DNA of 11,140 nucleotides, from positions 1-11,140 of the forward strand of contig JASHWA010000144.1 in NCBI GenBank assembly GCA_030044325.1. The letters are read 5' to 3'. Shown piece after piece: positions 1 to 5,842 of the stretch. The position numbers and the translations under genes were made by a program. The notes under the pieces were generated by a model. That model made no database searches, was not told the DNA's origin, and was given only the letters and a program-made list of their open reading frames with translations. This stretch comes from Bryobacteraceae bacterium. Its GTDB lineage: Bacteria > Acidobacteriota > Terriglobia > Bryobacterales > Bryobacteraceae. Position 1 is the stretch's first letter, and each line of letters starts with the position of its first letter.

Positions 1-455
1 CCCGGCCGCTCGATCCCTCCGCAGGCGCAGCGCGGAGGAAGATCCGCAAGCGGGGCGCGCCGGTCCTCGCGCCCGCGCCCGCACGTGTCGCAGCGCAGCG
101 TTCACAGATCGCCATGAACCTTCAGCACACGCCTGCTTCCCGCGCGATCATGCAATCCATCGACATTTTGTGTGATCAACGTGAATTCCGGCACACGCCG
201 CTCCATTTCGGCCAGCGCGCGATGCCCCGCGTTCGGCCCGGCGCGAGCGATCAGGACGCGCCGCCAGTCATACCATTCCCAAACCAGTTTCGGATCGCGC
301 GCGAAAGCTTCCGGAGTCGCCAGATCCTCCGCCCGATATTGGCGCCACAACCCTCCCGCCCCCCGAAACGTCGGAATCCCGCTCTCCGCCGAAATCCCCG
401 CGCCCGTCAACGCGGCAACCGACCGCGCCGCGGCGAGCCAATCCCGCGCCTTCAT
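1..455 (-). pseudogene. Sir2-family NAD-dependent protein deacylase, interrupted by in-frame TGA, 3' end outside window
   Basis: Sirtuins remove acyl groups from protein lysines using NAD+. Residues 1-117 hold the NAD-binding start (GAGIS, 18-22; PTFRG, 28-32), TQNVDGLH (95-102) and the catalytic His114 in HGDL. Y62 and R65 (YDWR) match the Tyr-x-x-Arg pair that in CobB/SIRT5-type class III sirtuins binds succinyl or malonyl lysine. A TGA at 102-104 then ends the frame, but the same frame continues to base 1 with TLRCDTCG and CACGGIERP, the expected zinc-ribbon cysteines (C122, C125, C143, C145, counting the stop as 118). The stop sits where many bacterial sirtuins have Trp (HG-x-x-W), so TGG to TGA is the simplest explanation. 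The ATG (453-455) overlaps the stop of the upstream amidotransferase as ATGA, so the two are translationally coupled. A real nonsense mutation and a sequencing error cannot be told apart here. A truncated product would lack the zinc module and the rest of the fold. Confidence 0.85.
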
Positions 456-1114
456 GGCCGCGCAACCGCCAGCCAGCCGTCGATCATCCGCCCGGCAAAT
501 TCCGCGCTGTCGAACGCTCTCGCGTCAATCGGCCCATCGAGCTTCGCCACATCGCCGCAGTTCACCGGCTGTTGAACCCAGTCCTCGATCATCTCCGCCG
601 TGATCTCCGGATGAAACTGGATTCCGTAAACCCGATCGCCGTAGCGATATGCCTGGTTGCGGCACGCATCCGACCACGCCAGGTGCTCGGCCCCGTGCGG
701 AAGATCGAACGTTTCGCCGTGCCAGTGAAAAAAAGTCGCGCGCTCTCCGCATCCGCAAAAAACAGGATCGCTCTGTGCTGTTTCGGTGAAAAACACCGGT
801 TTCCATCCCATTTCGAGCTCCCGATTTCGACACACCCGCGCGCCCAGCGCCTTGGCGATCAACTGCGATCCCAGGCACACGCCCAGCATCGGCATTCCGG
901 ATTCGAGCGCCCGCTCGATCAGTTTGAGTTCATCGGCCAATCCGTCGAGCGGATCGTTGGCCGACATCGGCCCTCCCAGAATCACCATCCGCGATTCGCC
1001 ACCGAACTCGAGCGGTTCGCTAAGATCGTGATAGGAAAAGGAAACGCCGCGCGCCGCGAAAATCCTCGAAAAATGGCCCAGATGTTCAAAGGGTTCATGC
1101 CGCAGCACCAGCAC
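452..1114 (-). CDS. Class I glutamine amidotransferase (GATase1, GMP-synthase-like)
   Basis: The 220-residue protein has the complete glutaminase triad of class I GATases: Cys80 in the nucleophile elbow GVCLGSQ (78-84), and His168 and Glu170 in FHPE (167-170). An early LGGPMSAND segment (46-54) is also typical. Such enzymes release ammonia from glutamine for an acceptor enzyme; stand-alone members like this have varied and mostly unknown substrates. The start is uncertain. The homologous part begins at VLVLRHEPFE, so GTG at 1112-1114 is chosen. GTG at 1136-1138 would add 8 residues, and neither has a clear ribosome site. The open frame runs on to 1798, but that part is the shadow of the diguanylate cyclase gene. 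The gene is first in a two-gene operon with the Sir2 gene (4-bp overlap) and divergent from the diguanylate cyclase. Confidence 0.85.
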   Translation of the reverse strand: MLVLRHEPFEHLGHFSRIFAARGVSFSYHDLSEPLEFGGESRMVILGGPMSANDPLDGLADELKLIERALESGMPMLGVCLGSQLIAKALGARVCRNRELEMGWKPVFFTETAQSDPVFCGCGERATFFHWHGETFDLPHGAEHLAWSDACRNQAYRYGDRVYGIQFHPEITAEMIEDWVQQPVNCGDVAKLDGPIDARAFDSAEFAGRMIDGWLAVARP

Positions 1115-1222
1115 CGATTCCGCGGCTTTTCCGGGCACGCTATTGAATATAGAATTATTTGAAGCGCCAACGCCAATCTGCCGATATGATTTGAGGGGCC
1201 GTATTCCCGGCCCGTGCCGATA

Positions 1223-2164
1223 ATGCGTATTCTCATCGCCGACGACAGCGTCGTTTCCCGGCATCTGCTGGAGGCCACTCTTCGCAAGTGGGGTTACCAG
1301 GTCACGGTCGCCTGCGACGGAATCGAAGCCTGGAACGTGCTCGAAGCCTCCCAAGGCCCCATGGTCGCCATTCTCGATTGGGTGATGCCCGGCCTCACCG
1401 GTCCCGAAGTCTGCCGCCGCCTTCGGGAGCGGGAAAAAGAGACCGAAACCTACACCTATCTGCTGCTGCTCACTTCCAAGAGCCTCAAGGAAGATCTGAT
1501 CGAAGGCATGGAATCCGGCGCCGACGACTACATCACCAAGCCTTTTGATCAACACGAGCTGAAAGTGCGGCTGCGCGCCGGCACGCGCATCATCGATCTC
1601 CAGCGCGAACTGATGGCCGCCAAGGAAGCCCTGCGCGAGCAGGCCACCAAGGATTTCCTCACGCGCATCTGGAACCGCTCCTCGATTCTGGATATTCTGC
1701 AGCGCGAGCTCGCCCGCGGCCAGCGCGAAAATCGCTCCGTCGGCGTGGTGCTCGCCGATCTCGATCACTTCAAGTCGGTCAACGATACCTACGGCCACTT
1801 CGCCGGCGATGCCGTGCTGCGCGAGTTCACCCGCCGCATGCAGGCCTCCATGCGTCCCTACGATGCCATCGGACGCTACGGCGGAGAGGAATTCCTGATC
1901 GTGCTTCCCGGCTGCGACGAAGGCTGCACCGAAGCGCAGGCCGAGCGCATGCGCGCCGCCCTCGATATGGCCGCCATGCAGATCAACGATGAAGAGCGCG
2001 TAGTCACGTGCAGTTTCGGCGCAACCAACTGGAATCCCGGCATGGACGCCGATTCCGAGGCCCTGATTCGCATCGCCGATGGCGCCTTATACGTCGCCAA
2101 GCACAAAGGCCGCAATCGCGTGGTGTACCAGACCTCGGAACGTCCCGTGGAAGCGCCGCGCTAA
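1223..2164 (+). CDS. Response regulator with diguanylate cyclase output (REC-GGEEF)
   Basis: This 313-residue cytoplasmic protein should make cyclic di-GMP from two GTP when its receiver domain is phosphorylated. The receiver (1-120) has the acidic pair D7/D8, phospho-acceptor D52 (LDWVMPG), T84 and K106 (ITKPF). A helical linker (about 121-142) leads to a GGDEF domain with DFLTRIWNR (144-152), LADLDHFKSVND (178-188 region) and the catalytic GGEEF at 220-224. R211-x-x-D214 lies five residues before GGEEF, the canonical inhibitory I-site, so product feedback is expected. An in-frame GTG at 1214 would add three residues; ATG at 1223 is preferred because the receiver fold starts there. A TATGAT box at 1185-1190 is a possible -10. 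No kinase is fused or in the same operon. The convergent kinase gene downstream is a candidate partner by position only. Confidence 0.93.
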   Translation: MRILIADDSVVSRHLLEATLRKWGYQVTVACDGIEAWNVLEASQGPMVAILDWVMPGLTGPEVCRRLREREKETETYTYLLLLTSKSLKEDLIEGMESGADDYITKPFDQHELKVRLRAGTRIIDLQRELMAAKEALREQATKDFLTRIWNRSSILDILQRELARGQRENRSVGVVLADLDHFKSVNDTYGHFAGDAVLREFTRRMQASMRPYDAIGRYGGEEFLIVLPGCDEGCTEAQAERMRAALDMAAMQINDEERVVTCSFGATNWNPGMDADSEALIRIADGALYVAKHKGRNRVVYQTSERPVEAPR

Positions 2165-2180
2165 TAGAATCTGGCCGTTA

Positions 2181-2220
2181 ATCAACGTGAATGCGCGTGA
2201 ATATTTTTATTCACGTTGAT
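2181..2220. terminator. Perfect 12-bp inverted repeat between convergent genes
   Basis: ATCAACGTGAAT (2181-2192) is perfectly inverted as ATTCACGTTGAT (2209-2220) around a 16-nt AT-rich loop. It lies 16 bp after the diguanylate cyclase stop and about 32 bp from the end of the convergent response-regulator gene, so a shared bidirectional terminator is the likeliest role. The T-run (2204-2208) is inside the loop rather than after the stem, so it is not a textbook intrinsic terminator. A second hairpin at 2216-2233 shares part of the right arm. Confidence 0.5.
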
Positions 2221-2233
2221 GGACGTTCATCAA
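2216..2233. repeat. 6-bp inverted repeat overlapping the 2181-2220 hairpin
   Basis: TTGATG (2216-2221) and CATCAA (2228-2233) form a perfect stem with a 6-nt loop. TTGAT is also the end of the right arm of the larger hairpin, so the two structures exclude each other. It is short and could be chance; it may simply be part of a convergent terminator region. Confidence 0.35.
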
Positions 2234-2252
2234 GGCCGCTATTTCCGCGCCG

Positions 2253-2918
2253 CTACACCAGATTCGGGATCTTGATGATCTTCTTCTGAATCGCGTACTG
2301 CACCAGTTGCGCCTTGTTGTGGATATCCAGCTTGCGCATCAGGTTGAATTTGTGCGCTTCGACGGTCTTCACGCTCAGATTCAGGTCGCAGGCGATCTCT
2401 TTCACCGAATTCCCTTCGGCGAGCATCTTCAGCACTTCCCGCTCGCGCGTGGTCAGCGTCGCAAACCGCGGCAGCCGGTTGGCGGATTTGATGCGGCTGC
2501 GGAAATCGTCCACCAGCTGCGAAAGCATGCGCGGGGAAAGATAACTGCCTCCCCGGCACACGTCGCGAACCGCGGCGACAAGCTGCTGGCTGGGACTGTC
2601 CTTCAAGACATACCCGCTCGCCCCGACTTCCATGCCTTCGACGAGATAATCCTCGTCGTCATACATGGTCAGAAACAGAATCTTCGTCTCCGGCCGGTTC
2701 TTCTTGATCTGCCGTGTCGCTTCGAAGCTCGAAAGACCAGGCATGCCGATGTCCATCAATACGACGTCCGGGCGCGCTTCATTCGCTTTATCCACGGCAT
2801 CGCCGCCGTTGGAGGCCTCGCCTACCACTTCCATGTCCGGTTCGGCTGAAATCAGCGTGCGGATTCCCTGGCGAAACAGCGTGTGATCGTCCGCCAGCAT
2901 GATTCGAATCTTGGCCAT
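2253..2918 (-). CDS. NarL/FixJ (LuxR-type) response regulator
   Basis: This 221-residue two-component transcription factor has a receiver domain (1-120) with D10/D11, phospho-acceptor D56 (LMDIGMPG), T84 and K106 (VLKDSP). It is followed by a LuxR-type helix-turn-helix (about 153-216) with LTTREREVLKMLAEG and the recognition region KEIACDLNLSVKTVEAHK in the 173-190 region. Phosphorylation should promote dimerisation and DNA binding. It starts 86 bp downstream of the histidine kinase gene on the same strand, which makes it the cognate regulator. No strong ribosome site is seen: an AGGGAAGG stretch lies well upstream of the ATG. Target genes cannot be read from the window. Confidence 0.95.
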   Translation of the reverse strand: MAKIRIMLADDHTLFRQGIRTLISAEPDMEVVGEASNGGDAVDKANEARPDVVLMDIGMPGLSSFEATRQIKKNRPETKILFLTMYDDEDYLVEGMEVGASGYVLKDSPSQQLVAAVRDVCRGGSYLSPRMLSQLVDDFRSRIKSANRLPRFATLTTREREVLKMLAEGNSVKEIACDLNLSVKTVEAHKFNLMRKLDIHNKAQLVQYAIQKKIIKIPNLV

Positions 2919-3004
2919 AACGTTTTGCCTGACCTTCCCTAAAAATTGAAGCCCTATCTTTCCCGCCGCGGACGCGCCGCAACGAGTGGCCTACGCAACC
3001 CTAC

Positions 3005-4618
3005 CTACTTAGCTATCGGCAGTTCTATGGAAATCTTTGTACCCCTCTTAGCGCCCTCGGTCCGGCTTTCCACCCGGAATTCCCCGCCCAGCAGCGCCAC
3101 GCGCTCGCGCATCCCCGACATCCCGAAGGATTCGCGCTTGGCCAGCGCCTCCTCCACGTTGAAGCCGATTCCGTTGTCTTCTACCGCGAGTTTCAGCTTT
3201 CCATCGGCCGAAGCGAGCGAAATGTTTACATGCCTCGCCGAGGCGTGCTTTCCGATGTTGTTGAAGCATTCCTGCACCAGCCGGTACGCGATGATTTCGA
3301 TCGCCTGCGGCAAGGCTCCCATCTTCGAAAGCTGCAAGCGCACCCGGCAGGGATGCAATCTTTGAAATCGATTCACCAGCTGCCGCAGCGCCGCCCCCAA
3401 CCCGAGCTGCTCGAGCACGGCCGGACTGAGCGCCGCGATCAGCCGCCGCATTTCGAGAATCGTGCGCTCGGTCAAATCCCGCGCCTCGCGCAATTTCTCG
3501 CGCCATTCGCTTTCCGTATCCGGAAGCGCCTGCTCGATCAGCTCCATCTGCAAGCGGATGCACAGCAGGCTCTGGCCGGCTTCGTCGTGCAATTCGCGGC
3601 TGATGCGCCGCCGCTCCATTTCCTCGACGTGCAGCATGTGTTCGGCCAGCCGCCGCACCTGCTCCTCGCGCTGCGCCAAATCCTCCATCAGCCGGGCTTT
3701 TTCGGCGGCCATCAGACAGCGCTCCGCCGCCGCCGCCAGCAAGTCCTGCTCGCGCGGCAGCCACTCGTACGGCTTCGCGAACCCGAACTGCATCACCCCC
3801 GCGGTCCGCCCGTTGGCCGCGAGCGGAATCGACCAGCACGAAGAAAACCGCCGGCTCCAGCTCTCATCGAGCAGCGCGCCGGAAGCGTGCGCGTCTCCGT
3901 TCAAATGCCGCGGCTTGGATAATTTCTTGATCAACCCCGGCCGGTTCGGAACGCTCAGTTGATGGGTCTTGGGCGCGCCCGCGCGCAGTTCCCACGCCGT
4001 CCCGTTTTCATTCAACATGTACAGCCGGCCCGCGTCGGCCCTGCAGACGTGCACCAGCGACTCGAGAAACCGCCGCAGCAACTCCTCCAGATTCCGCGAT
4101 TCGAGCTCCACCCGGAACAGCTCGTAAAACGCCTGCGTCTCCGCCTCCCGAACCTGGTAATAGGCGTTGTTGAGCGTCAGGATCACGCAGAAATGCAGCT
4201 GCTCGCGCACCCACTGGAAATTCGAGTTGGAATCTTCATCCGGAATCAGCGTTTGCAGCATGGGGCTGAGCAGCTTGTCGTATTCTTCCAGCGCCTCCAG
4301 GATCGCGCTCGGCGGAAGATTCAGCTTCGCCAGCCGCCGCCCGTTGTATTCCACCTGCTCGATGAATTTGAGCGGAGGATGCCCGTTTGACAGAATCCGC
4401 GCCGCCGCGCCCGGCGTGATCGCCGTCAGCGCCAGCCGTTGTTTGGGCTGAAACTGAAGCTCGCGCAGCCGGTTGAGGAAGCGCCGGTCGATTTTGTCCG
4501 CGTACGGCTCGAGCAGCACCGCGAGACGTTGCAGGTGCACCCGCAGCTGGTCGCTTAATACGTCGGCCGCATCGGCGAGCTCCGGAGAAATTTGCGCGGT
4601 CTGCACAAAATTTATCAT
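3005..4618 (-). CDS. Soluble sensor histidine kinase: globin-like N-terminus, GAF, HisKA_3, HATPase
   Basis: The protein is 537 residues with no membrane segment. Residues about 20-158 are helical and resemble the globin-like domains of globin-coupled and RsbR-type sensors, most clearly at YNGRRLAKLNLPPSAILEAL (91-110). In heme-binding relatives a proximal His sits five residues before the LPP motif; here that position is Leu96. Residues about 165-310 fit a GAF domain. A coiled segment (311-340) leads to the dimerisation/phosphorylation domain with His344 (SRELHDEAGQ). The ATP-binding domain shows QECFNNIGKHA (449-459), DNGIGF (481-486) and GMSGM (499-503). This is the NarX/DegS-type kinase class that pairs with LuxR-type regulators, matching the downstream gene. 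Kinase and GAF calls are firm. The globin-like call is inferred from pattern and could be another helical sensor. Confidence 0.92.
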   Translation of the reverse strand: MINFVQTAQISPELADAADVLSDQLRVHLQRLAVLLEPYADKIDRRFLNRLRELQFQPKQRLALTAITPGAAARILSNGHPPLKFIEQVEYNGRRLAKLNLPPSAILEALEEYDKLLSPMLQTLIPDEDSNSNFQWVREQLHFCVILTLNNAYYQVREAETQAFYELFRVELESRNLEELLRRFLESLVHVCRADAGRLYMLNENGTAWELRAGAPKTHQLSVPNRPGLIKKLSKPRHLNGDAHASGALLDESWSRRFSSCWSIPLAANGRTAGVMQFGFAKPYEWLPREQDLLAAAAERCLMAAEKARLMEDLAQREEQVRRLAEHMLHVEEMERRRISRELHDEAGQSLLCIRLQMELIEQALPDTESEWREKLREARDLTERTILEMRRLIAALSPAVLEQLGLGAALRQLVNRFQRLHPCRVRLQLSKMGALPQAIEIIAYRLVQECFNNIGKHASARHVNISLASADGKLKLAVEDNGIGFNVEEALAKRESFGMSGMRERVALLGGEFRVESRTEGAKRGTKISIELPIAK

Positions 4619-4699
4619 CGGCGCGCTAAGTGATTCTCTTTAGTACGCCTTTCTCGCAAACCGGACCCTCCCCCCAAGCGCCGGGTAACCCACACCCTC

Positions 4700-4727
4700 T
4701 TGACACCACCCTCCAGTCGAGTACAAT
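4700..4727 (+). promoter_or_regulatory. Near-consensus sigma-70 promoter of the MerR-type gene
   Basis: TTGACA (4700-4705) is a perfect -35 box and TACAAT (4722-4727) matches five of six -10 bases, with a 16-bp spacer. A start near 4734 would give a leader of about 34 nt before the ATG at 4768. Promoters activated by MerR proteins usually have a long 19-20 bp spacer holding a palindrome. This one has neither, so classical MerR autoregulation by promoter untwisting is unlikely. Confidence 0.75.
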
Positions 4728-4753
4728 CGAAAAGCAGCCGCATTTCCAAAAAC

Positions 4754-4760
4754 GGAAAAG
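4754..4760 (+). promoter_or_regulatory. Ribosome binding site fixing the MerR-type start
   Basis: GGAAAAG lies 7 nt before the ATG at 4768. Together with the promoter at 4700-4727 it rules out the longer open frame that begins at 4630, upstream of the promoter. Confidence 0.5.
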
Positions 4761-4767
4761 CCCCATT

Positions 4768-5268
4768 ATGTTCAAATCGAAGAAGACCCGCCAAGAATCC
4801 AACGGACAGGAACGAACCTACTCATCGAGCGAAGTGGCGCAGGTGGCCGAAGTCAGTTTGCGCCAGCTCCAGTGGTGGGATGAGCGCAAGGTGGTTTCGC
4901 CGCGGCATGAGGGGCATCGCCGCGTTTACTTCCCCGCCGAGGTGATCGAGATTACCGTCATCGCGGAGCTGCGCCGCAAGGGATTTTCGCTCCAGAAGAT
5001 CCGCCGCGTCCTGCGCTTCCTCCAGCGCGAAATGGGCAAGCGCCTCGCCGACGTCATGGAAACCAACTCGAGTTTGCACCTGGTCACCGACGGCAAGTCC
5101 ATCTATCTCGAAGACCAGCACGAACGCATCATCGACATCCTCAAGAACGCCCGCCAGCCCATGTTCCTGGTGTGCGTCACCGATCAGGCCAGAAGGCTGG
5201 GCGAAGTGGATCGCAAGCCCATGCGCATCGAGCAGCCGGCCCTGGCCCGCCGCGCCCGCATCGGCTAG
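4768..5268 (+). CDS. MerR-family transcriptional regulator
   Basis: This 166-residue protein has a MerR-type winged helix at about 17-86: YSSSEVAQVAEVSLRQLQWW (18-37) is the first helix-turn-helix, RRVYF (51-55) the wing, and FSLQKIRRVL (73-82) the second helix pair. The C-terminal part has SSLHLVTDGKSIYLEDQ (101-117) and ends in a basic tail. It lacks the Cys set of metal-sensing members (one Cys, C136), so its signal is unknown. The ATG at 4768 is chosen because a good promoter and ribosome site lie just upstream; the in-frame ATG at 4630 lies before the promoter. It is divergent from the histidine kinase, with a 149-bp shared intergenic region. Confidence 0.88.
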   Translation: MFKSKKTRQESNGQERTYSSSEVAQVAEVSLRQLQWWDERKVVSPRHEGHRRVYFPAEVIEITVIAELRRKGFSLQKIRRVLRFLQREMGKRLADVMETNSSLHLVTDGKSIYLEDQHERIIDILKNARQPMFLVCVTDQARRLGEVDRKPMRIEQPALARRARIG

Positions 5269-5298
5269 GCATTTTTCGGGATTTCGTAGACCGCCAGC

Positions 5299-5325
5299 GT
5301 GGAGCGATGAACCAACGCGCTCCAT
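5299..5325. repeat. Inverted repeat after the MerR-type gene
   Basis: TGGAGCG (5300-5306) is inverted as CGCTCCA (5318-5324) around an 11-nt loop, with a further G-T pair outside. No T-run follows. A T5 run (5272-5276) sits just after the MerR-type stop, before the hairpin. It may be a weak terminator or a chance structure. Confidence 0.3.
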
Positions 5326-5368
5326 GACTGTCGCGCCCCATCCTGCGATAACGCGTTCCTCAAACTTC

Positions 5369-5374
5369 TATAAT
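5369..5374 (+). promoter_or_regulatory. TATAAT -10 box eight bases before a start codon
   Basis: A perfect TATAAT ends 8 nt before the ATG at 5383, so transcription would be expected to begin at or within about 2 nt of the start codon. No Shine-Dalgarno sequence lies between. No good -35 box is found at 16-18 bp spacing. This fits a leaderless mRNA. Confidence 0.5.
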
Positions 5375-5382
5375 AAAAATCT

Positions 5383-5823
5383 ATGTTCTTTCGCCGGGAA
5401 AAGCCCCATCAGCCGACCTTTGACGAACGCATCGCCGGGCTCAAAACCCTCCGCTTCGAAACCTCGCCCGAGTCGGCCACCCGCGTGCTCGTCACGCGCG
5501 ATGGCTGCGCGGCGATGGTCGAAAGCGTCAACGGCGGCGTCGCCATCGGCAAGGCCGGCGTGCTGATCAACGGGGAAATCGCGTTGCTGGTGAGCCGCGG
5601 CTATCAGATGTTCCTGCGCACGCCCTCCGGCTGCGAGATTCCCGCCCTCGCCTCGCACCTGCACAAACTGCACGATTTCGATGAAGACCTGCGCGAGGGG
5701 CTCGGCTTGACCAGCCTGTACAATTTGTCGCTCGGCACAACCTCGGACGAGCACCTATACGATCGCGTACAGGACCGCGACGAAGCCCCCCACGCGCATC
5801 CGTGGGAAAAAACCGCGAACTGA
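5383..5823 (+). CDS. Hypothetical protein, 146 residues, not recognised
   Basis: I do not recognise a family. The protein is soluble with no signal peptide or membrane helix. The N-terminus is basic (MFFRREKPHQP). The middle (about 20-85) alternates like beta strands, with TRVLVTRDGCAAMVESVNG (33-51) and INGEIALLVSRGYQMFLRT (62-80). A more helical, acidic part follows (HKLHDFDEDLREGLGL, 93-108), with an HAHPW segment near the end. It follows the MerR-type gene on the same strand after 114 bp and seems to have its own promoter. The ATG at 5383 is preferred to a different frame starting at 5324. Composition and frame look like a real gene; the function is unknown. Confidence 0.72.
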   Translation: MFFRREKPHQPTFDERIAGLKTLRFETSPESATRVLVTRDGCAAMVESVNGGVAIGKAGVLINGEIALLVSRGYQMFLRTPSGCEIPALASHLHKLHDFDEDLREGLGLTSLYNLSLGTTSDEHLYDRVQDRDEAPHAHPWEKTAN

Positions 5824-5842
5824 CCCAATTCGCCGCGAAGCG

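Noticed and set aside
102..104. TGA read as selenocysteine or Trp in Sir2
   Set aside because: TGA serves as a normal stop in other genes here, sirtuins have no selenocysteine at this place, and I see no recoding element.
175..186. ATCAACGTGAAT, identical to the left arm of the 2181-2220 hairpin
   Set aside because: It is within Sir2 coding sequence with no inverted partner nearby; a 12-base match in 11 kb is expected by chance.
1115..1798. Upstream extension of the amidotransferase frame to 1798 (minus)
   Set aside because: It is antisense to the REC-GGEEF gene, and its residues show no domain. Homology starts only at VLVLRHEP near 1114.
2919..3004. Possible separate promoter between kinase and response regulator
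   Set aside because: Only weak -35 and -10 resemblances are seen on the minus strand; an operon with an 86-bp gap is the simpler reading.
4630..4767. N-terminal extension of the MerR-type protein
   Set aside because: It would start upstream of the TTGACA/TACAAT promoter, and its residues are low-complexity Pro/Ser/Thr without homology.
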